From Bacillota bacterium (GTDB taxonomy: Bacteria > Bacillota > Clostridia > Christensenellales > Aristaeellaceae), in assembly GCA_023421395.1 (NCBI GenBank), contig JAEZTL010000006.1, positions 1-64,000 of the forward strand: 64,000 nucleotides of DNA, written 5' to 3'. Shown here piece by piece: positions 24,340 to 32,437 of the stretch (position 1 is its first letter; the number at the start of each line of letters is the position of its first letter). Under the pieces are notes generated by a model. It ran no database searches. It was not told the DNA's origin and saw nothing but the letters and a program-made list of their open reading frames with translations. Made by a program: the position numbers and the translations under genes.

Positions 24340-25161
24340 TTAAAATTGGATTTCCATGCCGTCGTGGGCTACGATAAAGCCGTCGGCGGCCTCGACGAGC
24401 TGCCGGTGGCTGACATGGCTGTTGTGGGATACATGGCTGAGCGCGAAGACCGCGCCCGGCCGGGCCGCGCCGCTTGCCACCAGAAGTTCGCGCATGCGGC
24501 GACAGTTGACAAGGCCCATGTGGTGGTCACCGGTGTCCTTCAGGCCGCTGGTCAGGTCCATGGACACGAAGTCGAGGCCCAGCCCGGCCAGGGAGTCCAG
24601 CGTCTCCGGCAAAAACTCACCGGTATCGTGGGCGTAGAGCAGTTTTCGGCCGCCCCGTTCCACCACGTAGTTGAGCGCCTCCTCGCTGGGCTTGTGGTTG
24701 GCGCGCACCGCGGTGATGGTGTAACCGCCGAGCGCGAACGGCTCAAAGGGCTTCGCGCGCAGAAAGGATAGCCTCCCTCCTCCGGAGGGCTCATGTTTTT
24801 TGACGAGCTCCGCCGCCAGCAGTTCCCCGCACTTCTCGTTGCCCACGATGGGCAGCGGCGGCGCGTCGCCGAGGCCCGCGTAGTGGGGCAGCCGGGTCAT
24901 CAGATCCCACACGGCGTAGTGGTCGGTGTGGGTGTGGGTGATCAGAACGCACGTCAGCTTTGAGAAGTCCAGACCGTCCCGGATCATCTGCCAGTAGGAG
25001 TCGGGCGGGAAATCCAGCTTTACCAGGCCGTCCACCAGCGCGCCGGAACGGGAGCGGATTTCATTCCCGCCTGCCGCGCGGGCCGCGCGGCAGGTTTCAC
25101 AGGGGCAGAACAGCGCCGGGATGCCCTCGTAGGCGCCGGTGCCCTGATAGCGGATCACCAT
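24340..25161 (-). CDS. MBL-fold metal-dependent hydrolase (PhnP-like)
   Basis: 273 aa. The metallo-beta-lactamase motif is HTHTDH at residues 76-81; further ligands are likely H in THTSEE-like ANHKPSEE, D in YAHDTGEF and H in LSHVSHNSHVSH. The N-terminal CPCETC (19-24) matches the small zinc site of PhnP-type phosphodiesterases. PhnP cleaves cyclic ribose phosphates; the exact substrate here is unknown. Followed after 19 nt by the DUF1858 gene. Confidence 0.88.
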   Translation of the reverse strand: MVIRYQGTGAYEGIPALFCPCETCRAARAAGGNEIRSRSGALVDGLVKLDFPPDSYWQMIRDGLDFSKLTCVLITHTHTDHYAVWDLMTRLPHYAGLGDAPPLPIVGNEKCGELLAAELVKKHEPSGGGRLSFLRAKPFEPFALGGYTITAVRANHKPSEEALNYVVERGGRKLLYAHDTGEFLPETLDSLAGLGLDFVSMDLTSGLKDTGDHHMGLVNCRRMRELLVASGAARPGAVFALSHVSHNSHVSHRQLVEAADGFIVAHDGMEIQF

Positions 25162-25296
25162 GCCCGCGCCCTCCGCCCGCCACGGAAGGATATATACCCC
25201 GCCCGGCGCGCTTCACGCAGCCCGCCCGGCCGCGTGGCGCCGTCCGTCATTCGCAAATCGCATTCCTCCGGTTGAGATGGGTTCCGTACCGCGGGG

Positions 25297-25722
25297 TCAG
25301 ATGACGACGCCCTTTTTGAGGATGATGTTGGCGTACAGCGCGCGCTCTCCGGTGGCGACGCAGCAGTAGGCCTTGCGGGCGCGGTCGTAGAACTGGAAGC
25401 GCTCGACTTCCTCGACGCGCACCTCGCCCTCGTATTTTTCGATAATGCGCTTGTAATCCTCCCAGATCACCGGCACGGTGTCGTCTCCGGGCACCACCTG
25501 CATCAGCGCCACCGGGCGCTCCACAAAAGTATCCAGCGGGAACAGCTGCATGATCGCGTCCAGGATCGCCGGCACGCCGTGGCCGTCGAGCCGGACCAGT
25601 CGCTGCGCCATCGACGCGGCGGGGAAGTTTCCGTCGCCGATCACCAGCTCGTCGCCATGACCCATTTCCATCAGGATTTTCAGAAGCTCCGGGGAGAGAA
25701 CCGGCGAAATGCCCTTGAGCAT
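25297..25722 (-). CDS. fucU: RbsD/FucU-family sugar mutarotase
   Basis: 141 aa, the family length. Begins MLKGISPVLSPELLKILMEMGHGDELVIGDGNFPA, where the His of MGHGDE is the conserved catalytic residue; the C-terminal FYDRARKAYCCVATGE.ALYANIILKKG matches the FucU rather than the RbsD subgroup. It interconverts alpha and beta anomers of fucose or ribose. An ATG six codons earlier lacks a ribosome site; ATG 25722 has GGAAGGA. No sugar-uptake operon is adjacent. Confidence 0.9.
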   Translation of the reverse strand: MLKGISPVLSPELLKILMEMGHGDELVIGDGNFPAASMAQRLVRLDGHGVPAILDAIMQLFPLDTFVERPVALMQVVPGDDTVPVIWEDYKRIIEKYEGEVRVEEVERFQFYDRARKAYCCVATGERALYANIILKKGVVI

Positions 25723-25755
25723 AACAACACGTCCTTCCATTTATTCGCATTCAGT

Positions 25756-25784
25756 ATTATAGCATGGACGGCTTTTCCGGGCAA
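25756..25784 (-). promoter_or_regulatory. Promoter of fucU
   Basis: Minus strand TTGCCC, 17-bp spacer, TATAAT; about 34 nt before the ATG. Confidence 0.75.
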
Positions 25785-25921
25785 TGGAAATCTGATCGGC
25801 CCAAAGGGAATCCGCTTGCGCGTTTTTCTTGCGAAGGGAACGGGCCGGTTCCCCGAAACACCTCGGACGCTTCCGGGCGGAAACCGGTTTGAAAATACAT
25901 CCCCCGCCGGCCGGCAAGTTC

Positions 25922-26108
25922 ATACCAATCCAAAGCCTTGATGATTCGTCGGACCGGATCATTTCGCGCGAGGCGGCGTCGCTCTCCGCTCAACGCAGCG
26001 CTGCATTTCACGCCGAAGGCGTATCCCGAAGGGTCGCTTCGCTTCGGCTTTTAGCATTGCATCAAAAATCTCTCAATCCTTTGGAATCATTACTGTTTTA
26101 CCTGGTAT
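25922..26108. repeat. MITE-like repeat, divergent copy C
   Basis: 187 bp starting ATACCAATCC and ending TGGTAT. The core (ATTTCGCGCGAGGCGGCGTC, CTCTCCGCTCAACGCAGCGC) aligns with copy A, but the second half has diverged or been replaced. An older member of the family, in the 520-bp gene-free stretch between fucU and gerW. Confidence 0.6.
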
Positions 26109-26310
26109 CAGCCATCGGGAAAAGTCAAATCCGGCGTACAAGCCGCCGGATTTGATGGCTGTTGGGGCCGCGCCCCAAACCCCTTGGGCCGGGGGCAAAA
26201 GCCGCTTTTCTCCTATTTCCCTTCTACGGGGATTCCAAAGGGCCTCAGACCCTCTGGCGGGTAGCCCGTGGGCGGCGCCCTCCGGCGTCAATCCCGGCGC
26301 TTCCCGCGCC
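26109..26310. other. Gene-free stretch with GC-rich hairpins
   Basis: No convincing ORF. It contains short inverted repeats, including CCAAAGGGCCTCAGACCCTCTGG (26233-26256) whose outer part resembles the hairpin at 11051-11075. Probably terminator debris downstream of gerW. Confidence 0.4.
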
Positions 26311-26790
26311 TCAGTCCAACTGTCCGGCGGGCGGAGTCTGGGGCTCCGGGCGGGCGGGCGGATTCTTCTTGCCCATCCATTTCTTGACGTCGCTGACCAG
26401 CTGCGGCGCCAGCTCGATGATGCGGTCCAGCGGCGCGTAGGGCTGGGCCGGGAGCAGGCGCACCTGCTCGCTGCTCACCACCAGAAAACCCACCGGCGAC
26501 ACGGACACGCCCGCGCCCGCGCCGCCCGCGAAGGGGAGGCTTTCCTGCTGGCCGCCCTGCCCGTTCTGTCCGTTCTGGGCACTGCCGTTTTGCGGCGCGG
26601 GCGGCTTTTTGCCCGGCATCTCGTATTCGCCGCCGCCAGCCACAAAGCCGAAGCTGACCCGCGAAATTGGGATGATCGTCGTGCCGTCGTTGGCGGTCAC
26701 CGGGTCGCCGATGACGGTGTTGACGTCCACCATGTCGCGGATGTTCTCCATGGTGGCGTTCATAATGCTCTCGATCGCATGCCTTTCCAC
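26311..26790 (-). CDS. gerW: GerW family sporulation protein (YtfJ)
   Basis: 159 aa. Begins MERHAIESIMNATMENIRDMVDVNTVIGDPV and continues DGTTIIPISRVSFGFVAGGGEYE, the GerW core; a Gln/Asn/Gly-rich insert (about 65-85) is followed by GGAGAGVSVSPVGFLVV. In Bacillus subtilis YtfJ/GerW is a spore protein needed for L-alanine germination; the family is also seen in non-sporulating relatives. The start is GTG 26790 with GGAGG at 8 nt; it overlaps the DUF2953 gene by 31 nt. Confidence 0.93.
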   Translation of the reverse strand: MERHAIESIMNATMENIRDMVDVNTVIGDPVTANDGTTIIPISRVSFGFVAGGGEYEMPGKKPPAPQNGSAQNGQNGQGGQQESLPFAGGAGAGVSVSPVGFLVVSSEQVRLLPAQPYAPLDRIIELAPQLVSDVKKWMGKKNPPARPEPQTPPAGQLD

Positions 26791-27245
26791 GTGTTGATCC
26801 TCCCGGAAATTTCTTCTTGCGCCCAGATGAGCGCGGCGAGCATAATATGCCCGGGTTTGACCGTGACCATCCCGTGAAAGCGCACGCGGATGGGCCCGCA
26901 GGAAAAATCCGGAATCGCGCGCACGCGGCCCAGCGACAGCGCCATCACCGCGCCGGAGATCAGCGCGGTGAGCGCCGCGTCGCCGGCGCATAAATCCAGG
27001 CTGCCGCGAAAGCGGATGTGGCGAAGCAGCGTCAAAACCGCCCGGAACGCCGCCGCGTCGGGGCGTGCCGCGCCGTGTGGCGGGCGCTTCAGGCTGGGTA
27101 CGGAGAGCGATCTGGGCGGCGCGAAAACGCCCACGCCCACCCTGACGAACCCTTCTCGCCGGGTGTCGACGTCGACGACCAGCCAAAAGGGCAGATTGGC
27201 CGCGTAAAATAGCACCAAAAACGCCGCCCATGCATACACAACCAT
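26760..27245 (-). CDS. DUF2953-type membrane-associated protein
   Basis: About 161 aa, starting MVVYAWAAFLVLFYAANLPFWLVVDVD with one membrane helix, then FSCGPIRVRFHG and a small C-terminal hydrophobic segment. DUF2953 genes are commonly next to gerW in Clostridia, which supports the call. The start is uncertain: ATG 27245 has no good ribosome site, and ATG 27311 lies right after the exonuclease terminator. The 3' end runs 31 nt into gerW. Function unknown. Confidence 0.75.
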   Translation of the reverse strand: MVVYAWAAFLVLFYAANLPFWLVVDVDTRREGFVRVGVGVFAPPRSLSVPSLKRPPHGAARPDAAAFRAVLTLLRHIRFRGSLDLCAGDAALTALISGAVMALSLGRVRAIPDFSCGPIRVRFHGMVTVKPGHIMLAALIWAQEEISGRINTWKGMRSRAL

Positions 27246-27311
27246 GGGCGTAGAATGCGCGCGGAAACGGAAAAATATACTTTTTTTCTGGAAGGAAGCG
27301 CCGGGCGGCAT

Positions 27312-27340
27312 AAAAGAAGACCCCCGCGGTTTGCGGGGGC
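27312..27340 (-). terminator. Terminator of xth
   Basis: Minus strand: GCCCCCGC/GCGGGGG(T) with an AAACC loop, then TCTTCTTTT; 7 nt after the xth stop. Confidence 0.85.
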
Positions 27341-27346
27341 GAAGCG

Positions 27347-28096
27347 TCAGATCGTCAGCTCCACCGGGCAGTGGTCGGAACCGTAGACGTCCGGGTGGAT
27401 GGCCGCGCCCAGGATCCTGTCCCCGAGCTTTTGGGACACGACAAAATAGTCGATGCGCCAGCCGGTATTGGAGGCGCGGGCGTTGCCGAAATAGCTCCAC
27501 CAGGTGTAGGCGTCTTTTTTATCGGGGTAGAGGTGACGGAAGCTGTCCACAAAACCGCTCTCCAGCAGTTGCGTGAATTTTCCACGCTCTTCGTCTGTGA
27601 AGCCGGCGTTGCCGCGGTTGGACTTGGCGTTTTTGATGTCGATCTCCTGGTGAGCGACGTTGAGATCGCCGCAGAGCACCACGGGCTTAACGTCGTCCAG
27701 CGCGCGAAGATAGGCGCGGAAGTCGTCCTCCCACTGCATGCGGTAGCTTAGGCGCGTCAGTCCCCGCTGGGCGTTGGGCGTATAGCAGTTGACCAAGGTG
27801 AAGTCGCCCATGTCCAGCGCGATCAGCCGGCCTTCGTGGTCGTGGGGTTCCACGCCCATGCCGAAGCGGGGTTCCCCGTGGGGCACACGGGCGAACACCG
27901 CCGTGCCGGAGTAGCCGGGTTTTTCCGCGCTGTGTATGATCCGGTCATAACCGGGGAGCGCGATGTCGATCTGCTCTTCCCGCGCCTTGACCTCCTGCAG
28001 GCAGATCACGTCCGCATCCAGCGAAAGCACGCTTTCCATGAAGCCCTTGCCCGCGCAGGCGCGAATCCCGTTGACGTTCCAGGAAACCAGCCGCAT
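27347..28096 (-). CDS. xth: Exodeoxyribonuclease III
   Basis: 249 aa, the Xth length. Endonuclease/exonuclease/phosphatase fold: WNVNGIRA at the N-terminus, metal ligand Glu in CLQEVK, YTPNAQRGL, catalytic GDLNVAH and the C-terminal SDHCPVEL. It cleaves 5' to abasic sites in base-excision repair and degrades 3' ends. The frame is open upstream, but ATG 28096 has GAGGAGGGG at good spacing. Confidence 0.96.
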   Translation of the reverse strand: MRLVSWNVNGIRACAGKGFMESVLSLDADVICLQEVKAREEQIDIALPGYDRIIHSAEKPGYSGTAVFARVPHGEPRFGMGVEPHDHEGRLIALDMGDFTLVNCYTPNAQRGLTRLSYRMQWEDDFRAYLRALDDVKPVVLCGDLNVAHQEIDIKNAKSNRGNAGFTDEERGKFTQLLESGFVDSFRHLYPDKKDAYTWWSYFGNARASNTGWRIDYFVVSQKLGDRILGAAIHPDVYGSDHCPVELTI

Positions 28097-28188
28097 GGCA
28101 GCCCCTCCTCGCGTATCCGGTTGATGCATTGTGTACCCGCGGCCGCCGGGGGCGAAACAGGGCCCCGCGCGGAAACGGCGCCCTGCCG

Positions 28189-30099
28189 TCAGGCCGTGGC
28201 CCTGGAGGAGGCGTCCGCTTCCTCCTTATAAGTGGGGACCAGCGCCTTGAGCGCGTCGCGTACCGCGGAAGGATCCGTGCCGGCGCAGGTTTCCAGCGCC
28301 AGGAGCTTTCCTTCGAATTCCGGGTCTACCGCCACGGGGCGCAGCACGTTGATTTTCTCGAAGCGCGTGTTGTCCAGCGTCTCAGCCTCCTCGGTGAGCA
28401 TCAGCTCCTCATAGAGCTTCTCGCCGGGGCGCAGGCCGCAGAAGTTGATTTTGACGTCCTCGTCCGGTTTCAGGCCGCTGAGGCGGATCAGGTTCTTCGC
28501 CAGGTCCGCGATCTTGACCGGCGTACCCATGTCCAGCACGAAGATGTTGCCGCTCTCGCCGATGGAGGCCGCCTGCAGTACCAGCTGCGAGGCTTCCGGG
28601 ATGGTCATGAAATAGCGGGTGATCTCCGGATGGGTGACGGTCACCGGGCCGCCGCGGGCGATCTGCTGCATGAACAGCGGAATCACACTGCCGTTCGAGC
28701 CCAAAACGTTCCCAAAGCGCACCGCCATGAATTTGGTCTTGGAGCGCCCGGCCATCCACTGCAGGATCATTTCGGTGACGCGCTTGGTGGCGCCCATGAC
28801 GTTGGTGGGGTTGACGGCCTTGTCTGTGGATAGCGTGACCATGCGCCGGACGCCATACTTGTCCGCGCACCGGGCCACGTTGTAGGTGCCGAAGACGTTG
28901 TTCTTGACCGCCTCCGCGGGGCTGAATTCCATCAGCGGCACGTGCTTGTGGGCCGCCGCGTGAAACACCACCTCCGGGCGGATTTCGTCAAACACCTGCT
29001 CCAGCCGGTTTATATCCCGCACGGAGCCAATCAGAACCGTCAGCGGGATGGACTTTCCGTACTTCGCGCCCAGCTCATTGGCCAGCTCGTAGGCGTTGTT
29101 TTCGTAGATGTCGAAGATCACGAGGCGCTTGGGCGCGAACCGCGCGATCTGCCGGCACAGTTCCGAGCCGATGGAGCCGCCGCCGCCGGTGACCAGCACC
29201 ACCCGGTCCTTGAGGTAGGCGGAGATGGCGCCCATATCCAGATGCACTTCCTCGCGGCACAGAAGGTCCGCGATGTTGACGTCCCGGGTCTCGCCGATTT
29301 TTTCGGTCTTGCCCGTCACATCCCGGAGAGTGGGCACGAGCTTCAGCTTGCAGCCCGTCTGGGTGCAGATGTCCAGGATCTGCTTGCGCTGCGAAAGCGA
29401 CGCCGAGGGAATCGCGATCACGATTTCGTCCACCTGATATTTTTCCACATATTTCGGGATGTTTTCGGTGCCCTTCAGAACCGGGATGCCCATGATGCGG
29501 GTGTTGGCCTTGGCCGGATCGTCGTCCACGGCCACCACCGGCAGCCCGTCGCGAAAGCCGCGGGCGTTGAGCTCGCGGATCAGGCTCGCACCGGCCCAGC
29601 CCGCCCCCACCACCATTACCCGGGAGCAGCTTTCTTTCTTCAGCGCGCGGTTCTTGACGCCGATCTGGTTGACCAGCCGGACGCCGAAGCGCTGCGCGCC
29701 CGCCATCATCATGAGAAGCAGCCACGCGATGGGATAGACGGTCTTGGAACCCATTAAAAGAAGGTTGGGTTTCATGAAGAGGTCCGCCACCATGCCCAGA
29801 GCCATCGTGGAGGCCATGGTGAGACCCGTGCCCATCATGACGTGCAGCGCGTCGCCCACGCTGGCGTAGCGCCACAGCGTGCGGTACATCTTGGTGACGT
29901 AAAAAGAGGCCAGCCCCAGCGCCGTCATGACCGGCCAAAGGTTGGAAAAGATCCGGATCTGGTAAGGGGGGACGTTCGGTTCATAGCGCATCTGCATCGC
30001 CAGCAGCATCGCCAGGTTGATGATCGCGGCGTCAAACAGGACCTGCGCCGCGAGGAAACCGATCGATCGTACGCGGCTGCCGGCAAAATCCTTGTTCAT
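28189..30099 (-). CDS. Membrane-bound nucleotide-sugar 4,6-dehydratase (FlaA1/CapD/PglF-type)
   Basis: 636 aa. Four membrane helices in residues 1-125; a first Rossmann-like domain with VMVVGAGWAGASL near 148; then the short-chain dehydratase domain with VLVTGGGGSIGSELCRQIA near 295, STDKAVNPTNVMGATK near 420 and MAVRFGNVLGS. This architecture makes UDP-4-keto-6-deoxy sugars (from UDP-GlcNAc) for capsule, wall polymer or glycoprotein synthesis. No glycosyltransferases are adjacent. ATG 30099 has AAGGAGA upstream; the frame opens earlier without a ribosome site. Confidence 0.93.
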   Translation of the reverse strand: MNKDFAGSRVRSIGFLAAQVLFDAAIINLAMLLAMQMRYEPNVPPYQIRIFSNLWPVMTALGLASFYVTKMYRTLWRYASVGDALHVMMGTGLTMASTMALGMVADLFMKPNLLLMGSKTVYPIAWLLLMMMAGAQRFGVRLVNQIGVKNRALKKESCSRVMVVGAGWAGASLIRELNARGFRDGLPVVAVDDDPAKANTRIMGIPVLKGTENIPKYVEKYQVDEIVIAIPSASLSQRKQILDICTQTGCKLKLVPTLRDVTGKTEKIGETRDVNIADLLCREEVHLDMGAISAYLKDRVVLVTGGGGSIGSELCRQIARFAPKRLVIFDIYENNAYELANELGAKYGKSIPLTVLIGSVRDINRLEQVFDEIRPEVVFHAAAHKHVPLMEFSPAEAVKNNVFGTYNVARCADKYGVRRMVTLSTDKAVNPTNVMGATKRVTEMILQWMAGRSKTKFMAVRFGNVLGSNGSVIPLFMQQIARGGPVTVTHPEITRYFMTIPEASQLVLQAASIGESGNIFVLDMGTPVKIADLAKNLIRLSGLKPDEDVKINFCGLRPGEKLYEELMLTEEAETLDNTRFEKINVLRPVAVDPEFEGKLLALETCAGTDPSAVRDALKALVPTYKEEADASSRATA

Positions 30100-30159
30100 G
30101 AGCACGGCTCTCCTTATGGCCCGGTCAGGCATGGGTGCGGCCGGACGGTTGCGCGTATC

Positions 30160-30188
30160 ATTATAGCACACGAGGGCCGTGTAGGCAA
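30160..30188 (-). promoter_or_regulatory. Promoter of the nucleotide-sugar dehydratase gene
   Basis: Minus strand TTGCCT, 17-bp spacer, TATAAT. Confidence 0.75.
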
Positions 30189-30235
30189 CCGGCGGGGAAT
30201 GGGACCGCCCCGCCCTTTTGCGGAGAAAGCCAATC

Positions 30236-30264
30236 TTGACACAATTGGGAAATTATGTTACAAA
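30236..30264 (+). promoter_or_regulatory. Promoter of the small secreted-protein gene
   Basis: TTGACA (perfect -35), 17-bp spacer, TACAAA; 40 nt before the ATG. Confidence 0.65.
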
Positions 30265-30304
30265 AAGCATCAGGGGACAAATGATTTTTGGAAGGGGAAA
30301 TGTA

Positions 30305-30793
30305 ATGGTGCATTCGCGTGCGGGCAGGATTCTGGTAACGGTGCTTCTGGTCACCCTGGTTCTGGCCATGCTGCCGACCGCGGCGCTGGCCGGTCGCAGA
30401 AATCTGGACGCGACCGCGCTGGAGATCCTTCGGGAGAACTCGGCGTTTGAGAGCAAGCTGGCTTCGCTGCCAGAAGGCAGGAAAGGGGTCAAAAACGTAA
30501 TCCCCAAGCGCTGCGTTTCCGTGAAGCAGGGCGATACGGCCACAGTCTCCATTCGGTTGCTCCGCCCGACGCTGAGCGCACTGAGCGATCTGAGAATTCA
30601 GTGCGACAGCGAGGATATCGATCTCATCGATTGCGGGTTTTCGGTTCGAAAGACCAGCGTCACCCTCCGCCTGAAGTTCAGGGCGTACGGCGACACGGGC
30701 GTCAAGCGCATTCGTTTTTCATCCGTCAGGAACCCGTCGCTCAAGCGATACGCCTATGTGACGGTCAAAAAGGGCAAAGTTAAAATCAAGTAA
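30305..30793 (+). CDS. Small secreted basic protein of unknown function
   Basis: 162 aa. Signal peptide (RILVTVLLVTLVLAMLPTAALAG, cleavage near residue 29), then a basic mature domain with alternating beta-like strands (CVSVKQGDTATVSIRLL; TSVTLRLKFRAYGDTGVKRIRFSS; YAYVTVKKGKVKIK), suggestive of an Ig-like or Cu-resistance-type beta sandwich. GGAAGGGG precedes ATG 30305; the frame opens earlier at 30218 but ahead of the promoter. A MITE-like repeat begins in the stop codon, which may have replaced the original terminator. Confidence 0.75.
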   Translation: MVHSRAGRILVTVLLVTLVLAMLPTAALAGRRNLDATALEILRENSAFESKLASLPEGRKGVKNVIPKRCVSVKQGDTATVSIRLLRPTLSALSDLRIQCDSEDIDLIDCGFSVRKTSVTLRLKFRAYGDTGVKRIRFSSVRNPSLKRYAYVTVKKGKVKIK

Positions 30794-30943
30794 TACCAAT
30801 CCCAAACAAACTTGTATCGTTGCGGCGGTTCTTTTCGCGCAGGGCGGTGTCGCGCTCCGCGCAGCGCAGCTGCGCTGCGGCTCCTTGCCCTGCTATCTGC
30901 AAATCCTTGCCGCTTTGGATGCAGTAATATTTCGTATTGGTAT
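30793..30943. repeat. MITE-like repeat, copy B
   Basis: 151 bp bounded by ATACCAAT and ATTGGTAT, closely matching copy A (21309-21469) throughout; differences are mainly a 10-bp-shorter central palindrome (GCAGCGCAGCTGCGCTGC here). It begins at the last base of the preceding stop codon. Confidence 0.88.
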
Positions 30944-30975
30944 AAATGCGGCTGGCCCGGTCGCGCGGATTTTGC

Positions 30976-31012
30976 GAAAGGCCCCCGGCAAGAAAATTGC
31001 CGGGGGCCTTTC
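30976..31012. terminator. Strong hairpin, probable bidirectional terminator
   Basis: GAAAGGCCCCCGGCAA and its exact 16-nt reverse complement around GAAAA. On the minus strand it follows the broken ORF downstream of lplA. Confidence 0.75.
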
Positions 31013-31065
31013 GCGCCGGCGGACGCAACGCGCCGCGGAAGGAAAACTTCGTGCCCGCGCCGCGG

Positions 31066-31410
31066 TCAGGCGTCCGTCGCCCGGCCCGAGGCGAACGGCG
31101 TCACCGTCACCGCGTAGAGCGGCTGCGCGCCGTCGCCGCTGGGCCGCCACAGGCGCGGTTTGCCGATCAGGATGGAGCCCCGGACGGAGGCAATGCCTGC
31201 CGTCCCGCGCGTTCAAGCTTTCCGCGGCGATGCCTTGGAGATCGAAGGCCCGGACGCGTACCCGTTGCCGCCGACGGATTCTCCGTTCGGTGCGATGGCG
31301 GCCAGCGTATCCGGCCCCTCGAATTTGACGGGCGGCGCGTCGCCCGTCTGATCCTCCGCCGCCAGAGGGATCTTTCGCACACCGGCTTTTTTCCTGGAAT
31401 TTTTGCTCAC
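31066..31410 (-). pseudogene. Disrupted ORF translationally coupled to lplA
   Basis: GTG 31410 overlaps the lplA stop (GTGA). It encodes MSKNSRKKAGVRKIPLAAED then FEGPDTLAAIAPNG..., and stops at TGA 31215-31213 after 65 residues. The same frame then continues for 48 plausible residues (GIASVRGSILIGKPRLWRPS, YAVTVTPF) to TGA 31068-31066. Between them, about 50 bases read better in another frame (FDLQGIAAESLNARDG), so two small indels rather than one nonsense change may have broken a roughly 114-aa gene; a sequencing error is equally possible. No family recognised. Confidence 0.45.
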
Positions 31411-32363
31411 AGGGTTTCGAGCCAGTCGCCCAGGTCGTGCAGGTGGAGGGAGCGCGCACAATGCGCCAGCTTCGCGCCGGAATAGGGACAGCCTTCGAGC
31501 GTTTCCGACAGCTTTCCGGAAAGCGTTTCGTCCATGGCGTCGGTGAACACGGTGACGCCTGCGAGGGCGCCGTTCCGGACGGAGGCGTTCACCTCCACGC
31601 CGCCCCAGGGGAAACGGGTGGAGAGGGTCAGATCGCCCTCGGCGGGCTTGCCGTAGTTCCATTCGGCGCTTTGATAGCGGGCGAGGAGCGCCGGATCGAT
31701 GGTCAGGCCGCCGGCATCTTCCACCGGCGCGGCGCCGTATTCGGCCGAGAAGGCGTCGATGACCGCGCGGCGCATCGAATCCACCGTGACGGCGGGGGAG
31801 AGCTCCGAAAGGTTCACCACCCGGGCGGGCACGCTCTTGACGCCCTTGGCCTTCAGCTTGTCCTTGGACACGTTCAGGTAGCGGCCGATGAGGCTCATGT
31901 CCACATTCACCAGCAGCGTGCCGTGGTGCAGCGCCCCGTCCTTCAGCACGCGGAAGGCGTTGCCGGAAAACTTGCGCCCCTGGGCGGTCAGATCGTTGCG
32001 GCCGGAGGGTTCGGCCTCAACGCCCAGCGCGCGCACCGCCTCGAGGATGACCTTGAGCTGGCGCGGGACGTCGTAGTCCGCCCGGGGCACGAGAAAGGAG
32101 AAATTCAGGTTTCCCATGTCGTGATACACCGCGCCGCCGCCGGAGGACCGGCGGGCCAGCGTGCCGCCCTCGGATTCCAGAAGGTCGACGCGGCACTCGG
32201 CGCGGGCGTTCTGCCCCGCGCCGATGACCACCGTGTGCCGGTTCTGCCACAGGTATAAAACCGCCTGATCCGACGGCAGCGTGAGAAGCAGCGCCTCCTC
32301 CAGCGCCAGGTTGCGGTGGGGGTCGGTGCTTTCGGTGGTGAGGATTCGCGTGGAGCGGATCAT
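31407..32363 (-). CDS. lplA: Lipoate-protein ligase A
   Basis: 318 aa. BPL/LplA domain: NLALEEALL near the N-terminus, the RRSSGGGAVYHDMGNLNFSF lipoate-binding loop near 70, catalytic Lys in GRKFSGNA near 130, HHGTLLVNVDMSLI, and a C-terminal accessory domain. It attaches free lipoate to E2 subunits or GcvH. ATG 32363 has AAGGAGG at 6 nt; the frame stays open far upstream only as the antisense-free shadow of the transporter gene. No lipoate-dependent complex is encoded in this window. Confidence 0.95.
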   Translation of the reverse strand: MIRSTRILTTESTDPHRNLALEEALLLTLPSDQAVLYLWQNRHTVVIGAGQNARAECRVDLLESEGGTLARRSSGGGAVYHDMGNLNFSFLVPRADYDVPRQLKVILEAVRALGVEAEPSGRNDLTAQGRKFSGNAFRVLKDGALHHGTLLVNVDMSLIGRYLNVSKDKLKAKGVKSVPARVVNLSELSPAVTVDSMRRAVIDAFSAEYGAAPVEDAGGLTIDPALLARYQSAEWNYGKPAEGDLTLSTRFPWGGVEVNASVRNGALAGVTVFTDAMDETLSGKLSETLEGCPYSGAKLAHCARSLHLHDLGDWLETL

Positions 32364-32389
32364 GGCCGTCCTCCTTGTAAAGTCCCTTC

Positions 32390-32417
32390 TGACGGTGTGT
32401 GTCTTGACGGTGTGTGT
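32390..32417. repeat. Short direct repeat upstream of lplA
   Basis: TGACGGTGTGTGT at 32390-32402 and again at 32405-32417, 15-bp period, 27 bp before the lplA start. Could be an operator or simple slippage. Confidence 0.4.
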
Positions 32418-32437
32418 GTCGGCGGGTATGACAACCC

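Noticed and set aside
26785..26800. TTCCACGTGTTG as a parS-like half site
   Set aside because: Only the central CACGTG is shared with the ParB consensus; it overlaps the gerW ribosome site and start.
31213..31215. In-frame TGA as a selenocysteine codon
   Set aside because: No SECIS-like hairpin is evident directly downstream and the local frame pattern is better explained by indels.
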